A DNA stretch of 64,000 bases from Sediminibacterium salmoneum NBRC 103935 (GCF_000511175.1 NZ_KI866530.1:772001-836000); one strand, 5' to 3'. Shown: positions 54,792 to 64,000, counted from the stretch's first letter. Notes: a model not told the origin generated them from the sequence alone. A program made the numbers and translations.

Positions 54792-57431
54792 ATGAACAGA
54801 ATTAGTAAAATTAACGTAAAATCAAGGCTGGCTATTGTTCTGTTCCTTTTTTTAGGGATATTCCTTCATTTACCCTCTGAAATGGTTGCACAGTCTACTT
54901 TAAAGGGAAGTGCTCAAACCCTTAAGGATACTGCATCTAAGAAGAATTTAACAGACAGCATTAAGATTAAAACTGATACGTTAAAAATTTCCAAAGATTC
55001 TATTGATGCCCCCATTAAATACAATGCAGAAGACTCAGGAGTACTGGTGATTTCTACACGGGAATTCTTTTTATACGGAAAGGCAAAAGTGGACTATTCT
55101 GACCTGAAATTAGACGCGGCAACCATCAAATACGACCAGCGGAGCCAGATGGTACAGGCTTATGGCTCAAAGGATTCTACAGGAAGTCCGGCCAGTAAAC
55201 CTCAATTTATTCAGGGAGAAATGAAATCGATTAGTGATACCATTTTTTATAACATGAAATCCGGTAAAGGATTAACGAAAAATACTTTTTTTCAGGAGGG
55301 GGAGATTTATGTGAATGCAATCGATTTAAAAAAAATAAGTACTACTGAAGTATACGCCAAAAGAGCCCGTTTTACTACCTGTAATCTGGATGTGCCACAC
55401 TACAATTTCAGAACCAGTAAAATGAAGATCATCAATAATAAAATGGGGATAGCGGGTCCTTCCTTTCCTGAATTTGAAGGGGTCCCAATGCCAATTGGAA
55501 TACCATTTGGAATATTTCCTTTGAATAAGGGCAGGCATGGGGGATTATTACCGCCGGCATTTACCGGAAGTCCTGATTTTGGATTAGGGCTTGAAGGGCT
55601 TGGATATTATTTTGTATTAAGCGAAAAAATGGATGTTACCTTAAGATCTAATTTATATTCATTTGGGGGCTGGAACTTAAATATTAATTCGAAGTACATA
55701 AAGCGTTATGCATATACCGGTAATTTGAATATTACCATTCAGAATACCAAAACATTAAACAGAAGTACATTAAGTAAAGATGAATTCAATACCACCCGTT
55801 CATTCATGATTAACTGGTCTCATAGCAGAGACTCCAGGGCCAGACCGGGAACTACTTTTTCGGCAAACGTGAATTTTGGTAGCAGCCGCTTTAACAGAAC
55901 CATACTCAACAACCCTTTTGTGAACTTCCAAAACCAGTTAAGTTCTTCTATCAGCTATAGCAAAGACTGGAAAGGAAAATACAATCTGTCGGTAAACCTG
56001 AATCATAACCAGAACAATAATCTGCGTCTGGTGAATATGAACTTACCAACAGTCAATTTTAACGTGGTTACTTTTTATCCCTTCCAGAAAAAAGATCTGG
56101 TAGGAGCAGGGAAGTGGTATGAGAAAATAGGTATTGGCTACAGCGGAAACTTTCAAAACCAGATCTCTTTTTATGATACTGCATTCAGTTTGAGAAGAAT
56201 ACTGGATACTTTACAATACGGAGCACAACATAGCATTCCTATAACACTTTCATTACCTTCACTGGGTCCTATTACCATTGCACCCAGTGTTTCCTATTCG
56301 GAAAGATGGTATGGACAGCGCAACTTCAGATCCTGGAACAATACAACCAATAAAGTAGATACCGTTATTCAAAGGGGATTTTATGCAGCAAGACAAATGA
56401 GTTTTGGATTGTCAGCCAATACCCGGATTTTCGGTACCTATAAATTTAAGCCCAGCAGCAATATTATTGCCATCAGACACGAAATCAGGCCCACTTTATC
56501 TATTAATTACCAGCCTGATATGAACGCTAAATATTATTATAATTTAAAGGTGGATACCAGTAACAGAACTGTAAGAGTATCACAATTCGATGGTGGGATA
56601 CTGGGAGCTTTTGGTGAAGGCTCATTTGGTGGTATTGGTTTTGGTATTGACAACCTGCTCGAAATGAAAACCAAAAACAAACAGGACAGTTCCGATAAAG
56701 CAGGTAAAAAGATAAAACTGATTGACGGATTTGGATTTAATTCAAGTTATAATTTGCTGGCAGACAGTTTTCAGTTGGGCAATTTTAATTTCTATGCCAG
56801 AAGTACCTTGTTCGAAAAAGTAAATATTACCGCCAGTGCCAATCTGGATCCTTACGACATAGATAACAGAGGATTCAGACAGAAGCGGATTTTATGGGAT
56901 CCGTCTAAATTTAAATTCGGAAGAATTACCAGTGGTAATATTGCCATTTCCACCTCATTCAGAAGTAAGTCTAAAGATGGGAAAGACGAGAAAAAAGATA
57001 TACCTGTTGATCCGTTCATGACACCGGATGAACAACAACGTCAATTACAATTTGCCCGGGCTAATCCTGCTGAATTTACAGACTTTAATATTCCATGGAA
57101 TATATCCATTGCCTACTCGTTTAACTTTACCAGGGTTCTGAAACCGGATTACAGTGGCTTTATTACGCAAACATTTTCAACGTTTAATTTCAACGGAGAC
57201 TTTAGCCTGACAGACAAATGGAAAGTAGGGGCCACCGGATACTACGATATTACCCGGGGAAATCTTCAGCAACTAAGCACTTTTATTTCCCGGGAAATGC
57301 ATTGCTGGCAATTGTCTATTAACGTAACTCCAATTGGACTTTTCCGATCCTTTAATATTACAGTTAGTCCTAAATCCGGCATTCTAAGAGATTTAAGAAT
57401 CAACAGAAGCAGAACTTTCTCCAGTTTATAA
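54792..57431 (+). CDS. Putative LPS-assembly protein LptD
   Basis: An 879-residue outer-membrane protein. Signal peptide to about residue 34. Residues about 70-230 form an OstA-like jellyroll (GVLVISTREFFLYGKAKVDY, then KARF-type repeats), and residues from about 230 to the end form a large beta-barrel, with PIGIPFGIFPLNKGRHGGLL in between. This fits the Bacteroidota LptD group that inserts lipopolysaccharide in the outer leaflet with LptE. It diverges from the amidase, MCE and OstA-like genes, so the region is a lipid and cell-wall assembly cluster. Confidence 0.88.
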   Translation: MNRISKINVKSRLAIVLFLFLGIFLHLPSEMVAQSTLKGSAQTLKDTASKKNLTDSIKIKTDTLKISKDSIDAPIKYNAEDSGVLVISTREFFLYGKAKVDYSDLKLDAATIKYDQRSQMVQAYGSKDSTGSPASKPQFIQGEMKSISDTIFYNMKSGKGLTKNTFFQEGEIYVNAIDLKKISTTEVYAKRARFTTCNLDVPHYNFRTSKMKIINNKMGIAGPSFPEFEGVPMPIGIPFGIFPLNKGRHGGLLPPAFTGSPDFGLGLEGLGYYFVLSEKMDVTLRSNLYSFGGWNLNINSKYIKRYAYTGNLNITIQNTKTLNRSTLSKDEFNTTRSFMINWSHSRDSRARPGTTFSANVNFGSSRFNRTILNNPFVNFQNQLSSSISYSKDWKGKYNLSVNLNHNQNNNLRLVNMNLPTVNFNVVTFYPFQKKDLVGAGKWYEKIGIGYSGNFQNQISFYDTAFSLRRILDTLQYGAQHSIPITLSLPSLGPITIAPSVSYSERWYGQRNFRSWNNTTNKVDTVIQRGFYAARQMSFGLSANTRIFGTYKFKPSSNIIAIRHEIRPTLSINYQPDMNAKYYYNLKVDTSNRTVRVSQFDGGILGAFGEGSFGGIGFGIDNLLEMKTKNKQDSSDKAGKKIKLIDGFGFNSSYNLLADSFQLGNFNFYARSTLFEKVNITASANLDPYDIDNRGFRQKRILWDPSKFKFGRITSGNIAISTSFRSKSKDGKDEKKDIPVDPFMTPDEQQRQLQFARANPAEFTDFNIPWNISIAYSFNFTRVLKPDYSGFITQTFSTFNFNGDFSLTDKWKVGATGYYDITRGNLQQLSTFISREMHCWQLSINVTPIGLFRSFNITVSPKSGILRDLRINRSRTFSSL

Positions 57432-57471
57432 CCTAGTGTATCCTGTTACAATATTTGTTATGGATGCCTGG

Positions 57472-58205
57472 TTATTGATGCTTAAGGTAATAATCTGCCA
57501 TGGTAGTAAAAGTCTCTTCTTTTAAAGAATCAGCTGAGCGATTTCCTACTTCAATGGGTTGCAGAAAATGAATGGAAAGATGATGAGGCATTAAATAAAA
57601 AAACGATTAGCAGGCAATGCTTTTTTGGTATTGAATATTACAGCGGGAATAATAGGATAGCCTGAATCTGCTGCCAGCTTAAAAGCTCCGTCGTAAAATC
57701 GCTTTAGGGGTTCCTTCGTTCTGTTACGGGTACCTTCCGGATAAATACACATATGAAAACCTTTCTGTAGAGCGGCTCTCATAAGTTCATAGCTTTTTCT
57801 TCTGCTTGCATCGCTTTTGCGATCTACTATAACAGAGCCTCTTTCATAGTACCATCCGAATATGGGTATTTTGGTAAATTCTTTTTTGGCAATGGTTTGA
57901 TTGGCACCAGGTATAAATGGTGAAGACAAGGGAATATCCAGAAGGGAATTATGGTTGCAGGTTACTATATAGGGCTGTCCTTTCTTAAAATGATGCTTAC
58001 CTCTCACAGTAACCGGACATCCAATTAAAAACAACCAGGTATTCATCCAAAGTTTGGCCAGCTTTATAAAATAACCCATGCCTTTAGGATCAGGGATCAA
58101 TGCCGTAAGCAAAGAGGGTATAATAATGATCAGGAAGGTAGTTATAAAAGTGGTCAGTCCCCATAAAGCCCAGATTCTTCCAAATATTGATTTAACTATT
58201 TTCAT
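57472..58205 (-). pseudogene. 1-acylglycerol-3-phosphate acyltransferase (PlsC), frameshifted near C-terminus
   Basis: Leftward from ATG 58205 the frame has a transmembrane helix (residues about 13-35), the catalytic HNSLLD (H(X4)D) and YPEGTRNRTKEP, then stops at 57591 after NRFFI. The stop follows a run of seven T (plus-strand A at 57597-57603). Adding one T gives FFYLMPHHLSIHFLQPIEVG and a further 35 residues ending at 57472, restoring a 244-residue PlsC of normal length. As read only the last ~42 residues are lost, so partial function is conceivable. It converges with lptD and lies 9 bp after udg. Confidence 0.85.
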
Positions 58206-58214
58206 GATACTATT

Positions 58215-58890
58215 TTATGGTAATTGCCAGTCGATGGGATCCAGTCCCTGTTGCACCAGCAATTCATTGGTCTTACTAAAATGTTTACATCCAAAAAAAC
58301 CTTTGTCTGCACTAAACGGAGAGGGGTGAGCTGCTTTCAGTACATAGTTTTTGGTTTCGTCTATCAAAGCCTGTTTTTCCTGAGCAAATTTTCCCCAGAG
58401 TAAGAAAACAACCCCTTGCTTTTCTGAAGAAATTTTCCGGATTACAGCATCGGTAAAATCCATCCAGCCAATTTTTGCATGACTGGCCGGTTCATTTGCC
58501 CTAACTGTTAATACTGCATTCAATAGCAAGACCCCTTGCTTTGCCCAGGAACTCAGATTTCCGGTAGTGGGCATGGGCATTCCAATATCCTGCTTCAGTT
58601 CTTTATAGATATTTACCAAAGAGGGCGGTGGTTTTACTCCATCCGGCACAGAAAAAACTCAATCCATGTGCCTGACCTGGCCCATGATAAGGATCCTGCC
58701 CTAATATCACTACTTTAAGAGATTGAAAGGGAGTGCTGTTAAATGCGTTAAAAATCAGGGGGCCGGGAGGATAAATTACAGCTTTAGTAGCTTTTTCGGT
58801 TCGTAAATGAAGCGCTAATTTCTGAAAGAACGGTTTTTCAAACTCTTTGGAGAGCAATTCTTTCCAGCCTTCTTCCATTTGAACATTCAT
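58215..58890 (-). pseudogene. ung: Uracil-DNA glycosylase, frameshifted
   Basis: Two leftward frames form one family-1 uracil-DNA glycosylase of about 224 residues, which removes uracil from DNA. The first frame has the catalytic block [16 protein letters not shown], the second [17 protein letters not shown]. They join if one base is removed from the six-A run at 58652-58657, giving [18 protein letters not shown] at 58890 is used since sequence further upstream belongs to the tRNA-Arg terminator. As read, the protein would end shortly after the catalytic aspartate region and be inactive. Confidence 0.9.
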
Positions 58891-58904
58891 AGGGCAATTT
58901 AATA

Positions 58905-58934
58905 AAAAAGCCCCACAGAAACCGAGGGGCTTTT
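58905..58934 (-). terminator. Terminator of tRNA-Arg
   Basis: Read leftward: AAAAGCCCC-TCGGTTTCTGT-GGGGCTTTTTT; an eight-pair stem with T tract, directly downstream of tRNA-Arg and upstream of the ung start. Confidence 0.8.
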
Positions 58935-58935
58935 G

Positions 58936-59009
58936 TGATTCGGATTGGATTCGAACCAATGACCTACTGCTTAGAAGGCAGTTGCTCTATCCAGCTGAGC
59001 TACCGAACC
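58936..59009 (-). tRNA. tRNA-Arg (anticodon TCT)
   Basis: Read leftward, a 74-nt tRNA: acceptor GGTTCGG pairing with CCGAATC, D arm AGCTCAGCTGGATAGAGC, anticodon stem ACTGC/GCAGT with loop CTTCTAA (anticodon TCT), and T arm ATTGGTTCGAATCCAAT. Discriminator base A; CCA not encoded. It lies upstream of ung and divergent from hutH. Confidence 0.95.
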
Positions 59010-59065
59010 AGTTTTGGAGGTGCAAAATAAAGGATTTTTTTTACTAAATCAAACTGCATTTCAAA

Positions 59066-59098
59066 TTGGGCAGATAAATTCTAAATCAGTTTACTTTG
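59066..59098 (+). promoter_or_regulatory. Candidate promoter of histidine ammonia-lyase
   Basis: TTG (59066-59068), then 22 nt, then TTACTTTG (59091-59098). The -7 box is one base short of TAnnTTTG, so the fit is only fair. It ends 18 nt before the ATG at 59117. Confidence 0.35.
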
Positions 59099-59116
59099 CA
59101 CCAAACGATTGCCTTC

Positions 59117-60619
59117 ATGAGCTACAATTATCTTCCATTAGACAACAAACCACTGAATTTCCAGCAAATAAAAGATTTATTAGACTTTAATCAGCAGGTT
59201 TCTATCACTTTTGATGCTCATGAAAGAATTCTGGCCTGCAGAAACTTTGTAGACGATAAAATGAAAGATTCCGAAGCAAAGTATTATGGGGTCAACACCG
59301 GTTTTGGATACCTCCAGAATGTTCAGATTAGTAATAATGAAATTGAACAGCTACAATACAACCTGATTGTATCTCATTCCTGCGGGCTGGGAGAAGAAGT
59401 ACCGGAACCCATTGTAAAACTGATGATGATGCTCAAAATTAAACAATTGAGCTACGGCTATAGCGGGGTGCATATCAATACGGTAATTCGTTTGATGGAC
59501 ATGTACAACCAAGAGATATATCCGGTAATATATACCCAGGGTTCATTAGGGGCTTCAGGAGACCTGGCACCCTTAAGCCATATGAGTCTGCCTTTACTGG
59601 GATTGGGTGAAGTGAATTTTAAAGGGAAGAGAATGCCAACAGCGGAAGCCCTTACGACCATAAACTGGGATCCGATTCACCTGCAAAGCAAAGAAGGTCT
59701 GGCATTGATTAACGGCACCCAGTTTATGAACGCTTATGGATTGTTTTGTTTAAAAAAAGCAGAGCATTTACTAAAAATGGCCGACCTGATTGCGGCATTG
59801 TCTATAGATGCATTTGATTGTGTAACTGAACCCTTTCACAAAGCAATTCATTCAATCAGAAGTCACCAGGGGCAAGTGGATACTGCCGGAAATATCAGAA
59901 ATTATCTGAACGGTAGTTCAATTGCCGCTCAGCCGAAATCGCAGGTTCAGGATCCTTATTCTTTCCGATGCATTCCACAGGTGCATGGGGCAAGTAAAGA
60001 TGCATTTAAACATATTCTTTCTGTATTTATGCAGGAGGTAAATTCAGTAACGGATAATCCGAATGTTTTTCCAGAACTCGATCTTATTTTAAGTGGGGGT
60101 AATTTTCACGGACAGCCACTTGCCATCAATCTGGATTATTTGTGTATTGCCATGAGTGAGATTGCCAGTATATCGGAAAGAAGAACTTATCAACTAATAT
60201 CCGGTCAGCGCAACCTTCCACTGTTTTTAGTTAAAAACGCCGGATTGAATTCTGGGTTTATGATACCCCAATACACTGCAGCAGGTATTGTAAGTGAAAA
60301 CAAGCAACTTTGTACTCCAGCATCTGTGGATAGTATTTCCAGTTCTAATAACCAGGAAGACCATGTTAGCATGGGGGCCAATGCTGCAACCAAATGCTTC
60401 CGTTTACTGCAGAATGTTGAAAAAGTGCTGGGCATTGAGTTAATGACTGCCGCACAGGCACTGGATTTCAGAAGGCCGGCTACCAGTTCACCCTTACTTG
60501 AATCTATGGTGAAAGAATTCAGGGAAATAGTGGCTTTTAATGATGCAGACAGAATTTTGCATACAGACATGGTAAATTCAATTAATTTTATTGCCCGTTA
60601 TGAAACCGGGAAACTTTAA
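59117..60619 (+). CDS. hutH: Histidine ammonia-lyase family protein
   Basis: A 500-residue aromatic amino acid lyase. ASGDLAPLSH near residue 145 holds the Ala-Ser-Gly that forms the MIO cofactor. YGVNTGFG near residue 62 and the NLIVSHSCG block fit histidine ammonia-lyase, which deaminates histidine to urocanate. The SH pair in that block speaks for histidine over tyrosine or phenylalanine. No hutU, hutI or hutG lies nearby, so either the pathway is scattered or the enzyme serves another purpose. ATG at 59117 gives MSYNYLPL; the upstream ATG at 59096 overlaps the -7 box and is less likely. Confidence 0.88.
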   Translation: MSYNYLPLDNKPLNFQQIKDLLDFNQQVSITFDAHERILACRNFVDDKMKDSEAKYYGVNTGFGYLQNVQISNNEIEQLQYNLIVSHSCGLGEEVPEPIVKLMMMLKIKQLSYGYSGVHINTVIRLMDMYNQEIYPVIYTQGSLGASGDLAPLSHMSLPLLGLGEVNFKGKRMPTAEALTTINWDPIHLQSKEGLALINGTQFMNAYGLFCLKKAEHLLKMADLIAALSIDAFDCVTEPFHKAIHSIRSHQGQVDTAGNIRNYLNGSSIAAQPKSQVQDPYSFRCIPQVHGASKDAFKHILSVFMQEVNSVTDNPNVFPELDLILSGGNFHGQPLAINLDYLCIAMSEIASISERRTYQLISGQRNLPLFLVKNAGLNSGFMIPQYTAAGIVSENKQLCTPASVDSISSSNNQEDHVSMGANAATKCFRLLQNVEKVLGIELMTAAQALDFRRPATSSPLLESMVKEFREIVAFNDADRILHTDMVNSINFIARYETGKL

Positions 60620-60621
60620 TT

Positions 60622-61143
60622 ATGAAAAAATTCATACTTGCATTTATTGTTTTTGCCTCTGTGCAAATAGCCAATGGACAAAATGTTCCGCAAAAATTAT
60701 CTGAAAAAGTAACCGTAATATTCCCTGCAAAGCCAGCGGAAAGATCTGCCAATGGGGCTACCATTTATTTTGCTACTGATAAAGACAGTACAAAATCTTA
60801 CGGAGCACTGGTTTTTGATTTAACAGCCATGGGTTTAATGGGCGATCCAATTGAAATGATGGGAGAAGGTTTCTGGGAACAATTAAAAGCCGGCATGAGC
60901 AGTCAAATGGCCGGAGCAAATATCAATAAAGATATGATCACCAAATTCAAAGACAAGAACAGTCTATACATTGAAATTGACGGAGCCAACTCTGCAGATG
61001 AAAACTTAAAGGGGAAAAAAGCATTTGGATATATTTTCTTTATCGGGCCGGTTTTACATCAGGTATTATATTATTCAACCAATAAAGATGCCAAGGCAGA
61101 AGATGCAAAAAGCTTTTTTGACAGTGTAGAAATAGGAAAATAA
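60622..61143 (+). CDS. Uncharacterised secreted protein
   Basis: A 173-residue exported protein with a signal peptide ending at ANGQN (about residue 20). I do not recognise the mature domain; it has alternating beta strands and helices with no cysteines and resembles small stress or lipid-linked periplasmic proteins. It begins 2 bp after hutH stops and ends 17 bp before glnS, so all three may share a transcript. No catalytic motif is evident. Confidence 0.65.
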   Translation: MKKFILAFIVFASVQIANGQNVPQKLSEKVTVIFPAKPAERSANGATIYFATDKDSTKSYGALVFDLTAMGLMGDPIEMMGEGFWEQLKAGMSSQMAGANINKDMITKFKDKNSLYIEIDGANSADENLKGKKAFGYIFFIGPVLHQVLYYSTNKDAKAEDAKSFFDSVEIGK

Positions 61144-61160
61144 TTAAGAAAAAACAAGGA

Positions 61161-62825
61161 ATGAGCAGCGAAGAGAAAAGTTTAAATTTTATTGAAGAAA
61201 TTATAGAAGCTGATTTAGCCAGCGGGAAACATAAATCCATTACCACCCGTTTTCCTCCTGAGCCAAACGGATACCTGCATATCGGTCACGCCAAGAGTAT
61301 TGTTTTGAATTTTGGTCTTGCACTAAAGTACGGAGGTGCTACCAATTTACGATTCGACGATACCAATCCGGTTACAGAGGATACCGAATATGTGGAAAGT
61401 ATTAAGAATGATGTAAAGTGGTTAGGATTTAACTGGGCTCAGGAATTGTATGCTTCCGATTATTTTGATCAGCTCTATGAAATGGCATTGCAGCTGATTG
61501 ATAAAGGACTTGCTTATGTAGACGATAGTACTAGCGAAGAGATTGCCGCTCAAAAAGGTACGCCAACAACACCCGGAACAAGAAATAAATATGCTGAAAG
61601 AACGCCTGCAGAAAACAAGGCATTGTTTGAAGCTATGAAAGCCGGGGAATTTTCAGATGGCGCAAAAGTGCTGAGAGCCAAAATTGATATGGAATCTCCC
61701 AATATGTTATTGAGAGACCCCATTATTTATAGAATTAAACACGCAAAGCACCATAGAACCGGAGATAAATGGTGCATTTACCCCATGTACGATTTTGCAC
61801 ACGGGCAGAGTGACTCCATAGAAAAAATCACACACTCCATTTGTACGCTTGAATTTGTTCCTCACCGTCCTTTGTATGACTGGTGTATTGAAAACCTGAA
61901 TACATTTCCTTCTAAACAATATGAATTTGCCCGCTTAAATATGACGTATACCGTTATGAGTAAGCGAAAACTATTGCAACTGGTGAATGAGAAAATGGTA
62001 AAAGGTTGGGATGATCCCCGCATGAGTACCATCAGTGGCATGCGCAGAAGAGGCTATCCGGCTGCTGCTATCCGTGAATTCTGTGACAGAATAGGAGTTG
62101 CCAAAAGAGACAATCTGATTGATGTGGGTTTGCTGGAGTTTTGTGTGAGGGAAGAATTAAACAAGACGGCTCAGAGAAGAATGGTCGTGTTTGATCCCCT
62201 TAAAGTAATCATTACCAATTATACGCAGGAGTATGAAGAATTGACAAGTGAAAACAATCCGGAAGATTCCAACGGTGGAGTCAGAAATGTTCCATTCAGC
62301 AGAGAGATTTGGATAGAACGGGAAGATTTCATGGAAATTCCACCAAAGAAATATTTCCGATTGGCTCCCGGACAAATGGTTCGGTTAAAGAGTGCCTATA
62401 TCATTAAATGCGACGAAGTCATCAAAGATGAGCAAGGTAATATTACAGCCTTACATTGTTCTTATATACCAGAAAGCAAAAGTGGTTCCGACACTTCAGG
62501 CATTCATGTAAAAGGCACTTTGCATTGGGTAAGTGCTGCGCATGCTATTCAGGCGGAAGTAAGATTATACGACCGACTGTTTAAAGTGGAAGACGTGGCC
62601 AATGCGGAAGGTGATTTCAAAGACCATATTAATCCGGATTCCCTGCAAATTATTTCTGGTGCATATGCAGAGCCTGCCTTAGCAGATGATTCTTCCGGAC
62701 TGGCGTTTCAGTTCTTAAGAAAGGGTTATTTTGTACAGGATACTGACAGCAGTACGTCCAAACTGGTCTTTAACAGAACAGTTACATTAAAAGATGCCTG
62801 GGCAAAGGAAGTAAAGAAAGGATAG
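61161..62825 (+). CDS. glnS: Glutaminyl-tRNA synthetase
   Basis: A 554-residue class I synthetase that charges tRNA-Gln. The HIGH-type motif is [16 protein letters not shown] near residue 34 and the KMSKS-type loop is VMSKRKL near residue 268. [15 protein letters not shown] and [16 protein letters not shown] are further GlnRS signatures. The anticodon-binding beta-barrel (residues about 345-554) is complete. Presence of GlnS means that the indirect GatCAB route is not needed for Gln-tRNA, as in many Bacteroidota. It ends 6 bp from the convergent PspC-like gene. Confidence 0.97.
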   Translation: MSSEEKSLNFIEEIIEADLASGKHKSITTRFPPEPNGYLHIGHAKSIVLNFGLALKYGGATNLRFDDTNPVTEDTEYVESIKNDVKWLGFNWAQELYASDYFDQLYEMALQLIDKGLAYVDDSTSEEIAAQKGTPTTPGTRNKYAERTPAENKALFEAMKAGEFSDGAKVLRAKIDMESPNMLLRDPIIYRIKHAKHHRTGDKWCIYPMYDFAHGQSDSIEKITHSICTLEFVPHRPLYDWCIENLNTFPSKQYEFARLNMTYTVMSKRKLLQLVNEKMVKGWDDPRMSTISGMRRRGYPAAAIREFCDRIGVAKRDNLIDVGLLEFCVREELNKTAQRRMVVFDPLKVIITNYTQEYEELTSENNPEDSNGGVRNVPFSREIWIEREDFMEIPPKKYFRLAPGQMVRLKSAYIIKCDEVIKDEQGNITALHCSYIPESKSGSDTSGIHVKGTLHWVSAAHAIQAEVRLYDRLFKVEDVANAEGDFKDHINPDSLQIISGAYAEPALADDSSGLAFQFLRKGYFVQDTDSSTSKLVFNRTVTLKDAWAKEVKKG

Positions 62826-62831
62826 GGATTA

Positions 62832-63053
62832 TCAATAGTATTTCAATGGGTTTCGCTTAGCGGCAAAAACATAGTTTTTGATGTTTTTCCAGAAGGCAAG
62901 AATCATGTATAAAATAATAGGAGAACCCATCGTGAGAAAGGATATATAAATAAACCACATCCTGATTCTGGTGGATGCAATGCCCAGTTTTTCTCCGATA
63001 GAAGCGCAAACGCCAAAGGCCTGCAATTCCAGGAATTCTCTGATTTTATCCAT
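62832..63053 (-). CDS. PspC-domain small membrane protein
   Basis: A 73-residue membrane protein. The start DKIREFLELQAFGVCASIGEKLGI contains the PspC core, and residues about 30-56 form one transmembrane helix (IRMWFIYISFLTMGSPIILY). PspC-type proteins sense membrane stress or regulate phage-shock responses. The longer reading to 63101 overlaps its own promoter; ATG at 63053 fits. It converges with glnS and is divergent from aconitase. No pspA is present. Confidence 0.75.
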   Translation of the reverse strand: MDKIREFLELQAFGVCASIGEKLGIASTRIRMWFIYISFLTMGSPIILYMILAFWKNIKNYVFAAKRNPLKYY

Positions 63054-63089
63054 TGTGACCCAATTTTTTACCATAATTGAAATTACGTA

Positions 63090-63123
63090 CAAATTTATCA
63101 ATTCCTTTTAAATTTATTCGCAA
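63090..63123 (-). promoter_or_regulatory. Promoter of the PspC-like gene
   Basis: Read leftward: TTG (63123-63121), a 23-nt spacer and TAAATTTG (63097-63090), matching TTG / TAnnTTTG. It ends 36 nt before ATG 63053 and excludes the longer start at 63101. Confidence 0.55.
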
Positions 63124-63127
63124 TCCT

Positions 63128-63160
63128 TTGACAGCCTACAGCTGAAATGATGTAATTTTG
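63128..63160 (+). promoter_or_regulatory. Promoter of aconitase
   Basis: TTG (63128-63130), a 22-nt spacer and TAATTTTG (63153-63160), an exact -7 match. It ends 43 nt before the ATG at 63204. Confidence 0.65.
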
Positions 63161-63203
63161 CGAGGCTTAGAAAAAGATTTCAACTCATAAAAAACCTCAC
63201 TTT

Positions 63204-64000
63204 ATGGCTTTTGACATAGACATGATCAAAAAAGTTTACGCAGAAATGCCTGCCAAAGTAGATAATGCAAGAAAAACCTTAGGCAGACCGCTTACTTTGT
63301 CCGAAAAAATTCTTTTTGCCCATTTACACGCAGACCAGCAACTGAGTAATTTTGAAAGAGGCAAAAGTTATGTAGATTTTGCTCCTGATCGTGTAGCTAT
63401 GCAGGATGCAACCGCTCAGATGGCTTTATTACAGTTCATGCAGGCCGGACGTCCTAAAGCGGCTGTTCCCTCTACTGTGCATTGTGACCACTTAATCACA
63501 GCCAGAAACGAAGCCAAAAAAGACTTAGAAGTTGCCAACGCAGAAAGCAAGGAAGTGTACGATTTCCTGGCATCTGTCTCTAACAAATACGGTATTGGCT
63601 TCTGGAAACCAGGAGCAGGTATTATTCATCAGGTTGTATTGGAAAACTATGCATTCCCAGGTGGTATGATGATTGGAACCGACTCTCATACGGTAAATGC
63701 CGGTGGATTGGGTATGGTTGCTGTAGGTGTGGGTGGTGCTGACGCCTGTGACGTGATGGCAGGTTTACCATGGGAGCTAAAATGGCCTAAGCTTATCGGT
63801 ATTAAACTAACCGGTAAACTAAGCGGTTGGACAGCCCCTAAAGATGTTATTTTAAAAGTAGCTGGTATCTTAACTGTAAAAGGTGGTACCGGAGCAATTG
63901 TTGAATATTTTGGTGAAGGCGCTGCAGCCATGAGCTGCACCGGTAAGGGTACCATTTGTAATATGGGTGCTGAAATTGGCGCAACCACTTCTACATTTGG
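63204..64000 (+). CDS. Aconitate hydratase, N-terminal part (runs off window)
   Basis: The first 265 codons of a rightward gene cut by the window edge. It starts [31 protein letters not shown] and [23 protein letters not shown] are the aconitase substrate-binding signatures, and [11 protein letters not shown] and [15 protein letters not shown] follow in the order of the mitochondrial-type enzyme. It isomerises citrate to isocitrate. The cluster cysteines lie beyond the window edge. The frame is intact up to the end. It has its own promoter. Confidence 0.95.
   Translation, partial: MAFDIDMIKKVYAEMPAKVDNARKTLGRPLTLSEKILFAHLHADQQLSNFERGKSYVDFAPDRVAMQDATAQMALLQFMQAGRPKAAVPSTVHCDHLITARNEAKKDLEVANAESKEVYDFLASVSNKYGIGFWKPGAGIIHQVVLENYAFPGGMMIGTDSHTVNAGGLGMVAVGVGGADACDVMAGLPWELKWPKLIGIKLTGKLSGWTAPKDVILKVAGILTVKGGTGAIVEYFGEGAAAMSCTGKGTICNMGAEIGATTSTF

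Noticed and set aside
1..64000. CRISPR, phage, insertion sequence or toxin-antitoxin system
   Set aside because: No spaced direct repeats, integrase, transposase or paired small toxin genes were seen on either strand; the split genes are single-base breaks, not insertions.

Overview
The window is about 64 kb of chromosome from a Bacteroidota bacterium, most likely of the Chitinophagaceae type. The evidence is a SusC/SusD pair, many Bacteroidota lipoproteins and DUF families (DUF3810, DUF2490, DUF2911, DUF4397), an LptD / amidase / MCE / OstA-like envelope cluster, a GC content near 40 % judged by eye, and promoters of the Bacteroidota form (TTG, about 20 nt, TAnnTTTG). Gene density is high and no gene-free stretch exceeds 300 bp. 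I see no phage, insertion sequence, CRISPR array, toxin system or classical defence island. Species cannot be named from the sequence alone.

Layout. 1-2.8 kb: a leftward sulfur and aspartate-family amino acid operon (cystathionine beta-synthase, LysR regulator, truncated threonine synthase-like gene). 2.8-5.1 kb: leftward yceD-rpmF-plsX-acyltransferase. 5.2-8 kb: DUF3810 peptidase, TspO, dCTP deaminase, phosphopantetheinyl transferase. 8-12.6 kb: leftward DUF2130, prohibitin-like lipoprotein and two bacterial PH-domain proteins, one fused to a VOC domain. 12.7-17.1 kb: mixed small genes (Qnr-like pentapeptide protein, secreted carbonic anhydrase, NlpE-META lipoprotein), a hairpin-rich spacer and tRNA-Leu. 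17.1-23.6 kb: argS, gtrA, dnaK, dnaG. 23.6-30.9 kb: DeoR regulator, SusC, SusD and two DUF4397 lipoproteins. 30.9-37 kb: DnaJ-like, STAS, clpC, ubiX, glucan phosphorylase-like gene. 37-42 kb: lipoprotein, mntR with a palindromic operator, mntH fused to a USP domain, icd. 42-45.4 kb: DUF2452-like, DUF2911 and an Omp85-like barrel. 45.5-49.9 kb: two sensor kinase genes. 49.9-57.4 kb: nhaA, OstA-like, MCE, amidase, and divergent lptD. 57.5-64 kb: acyltransferase, uracil-DNA glycosylase, tRNA-Arg, histidine ammonia-lyase, glnS, a PspC-like gene and the start of aconitase.

The most striking feature of the raw sequence is nine genes that are each split by exactly one base (carbonic anhydrase, deoR, susC, DUF4397, hybrid kinase, ostA-like, MCE, plsC, udg). 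Eight of the nine breaks lie in A or T runs of six or seven bases. In every case adding or removing one base restores a full-length protein of normal family size. The simplest reading is uncorrected homopolymer length errors in the read data. Transcriptional slippage or real decay are alternatives. I annotate each as one broken locus rather than two genes.

Other points worth a look are a GT35 phosphorylase homologue with threonine where the PLP-binding lysine is expected, the VOC-PH fusion, the NRAMP-USP fusion under a DtxR-type repressor, and a nested inverted-repeat element beside tRNA-Leu. I did not find a clearly new multi-gene system here.
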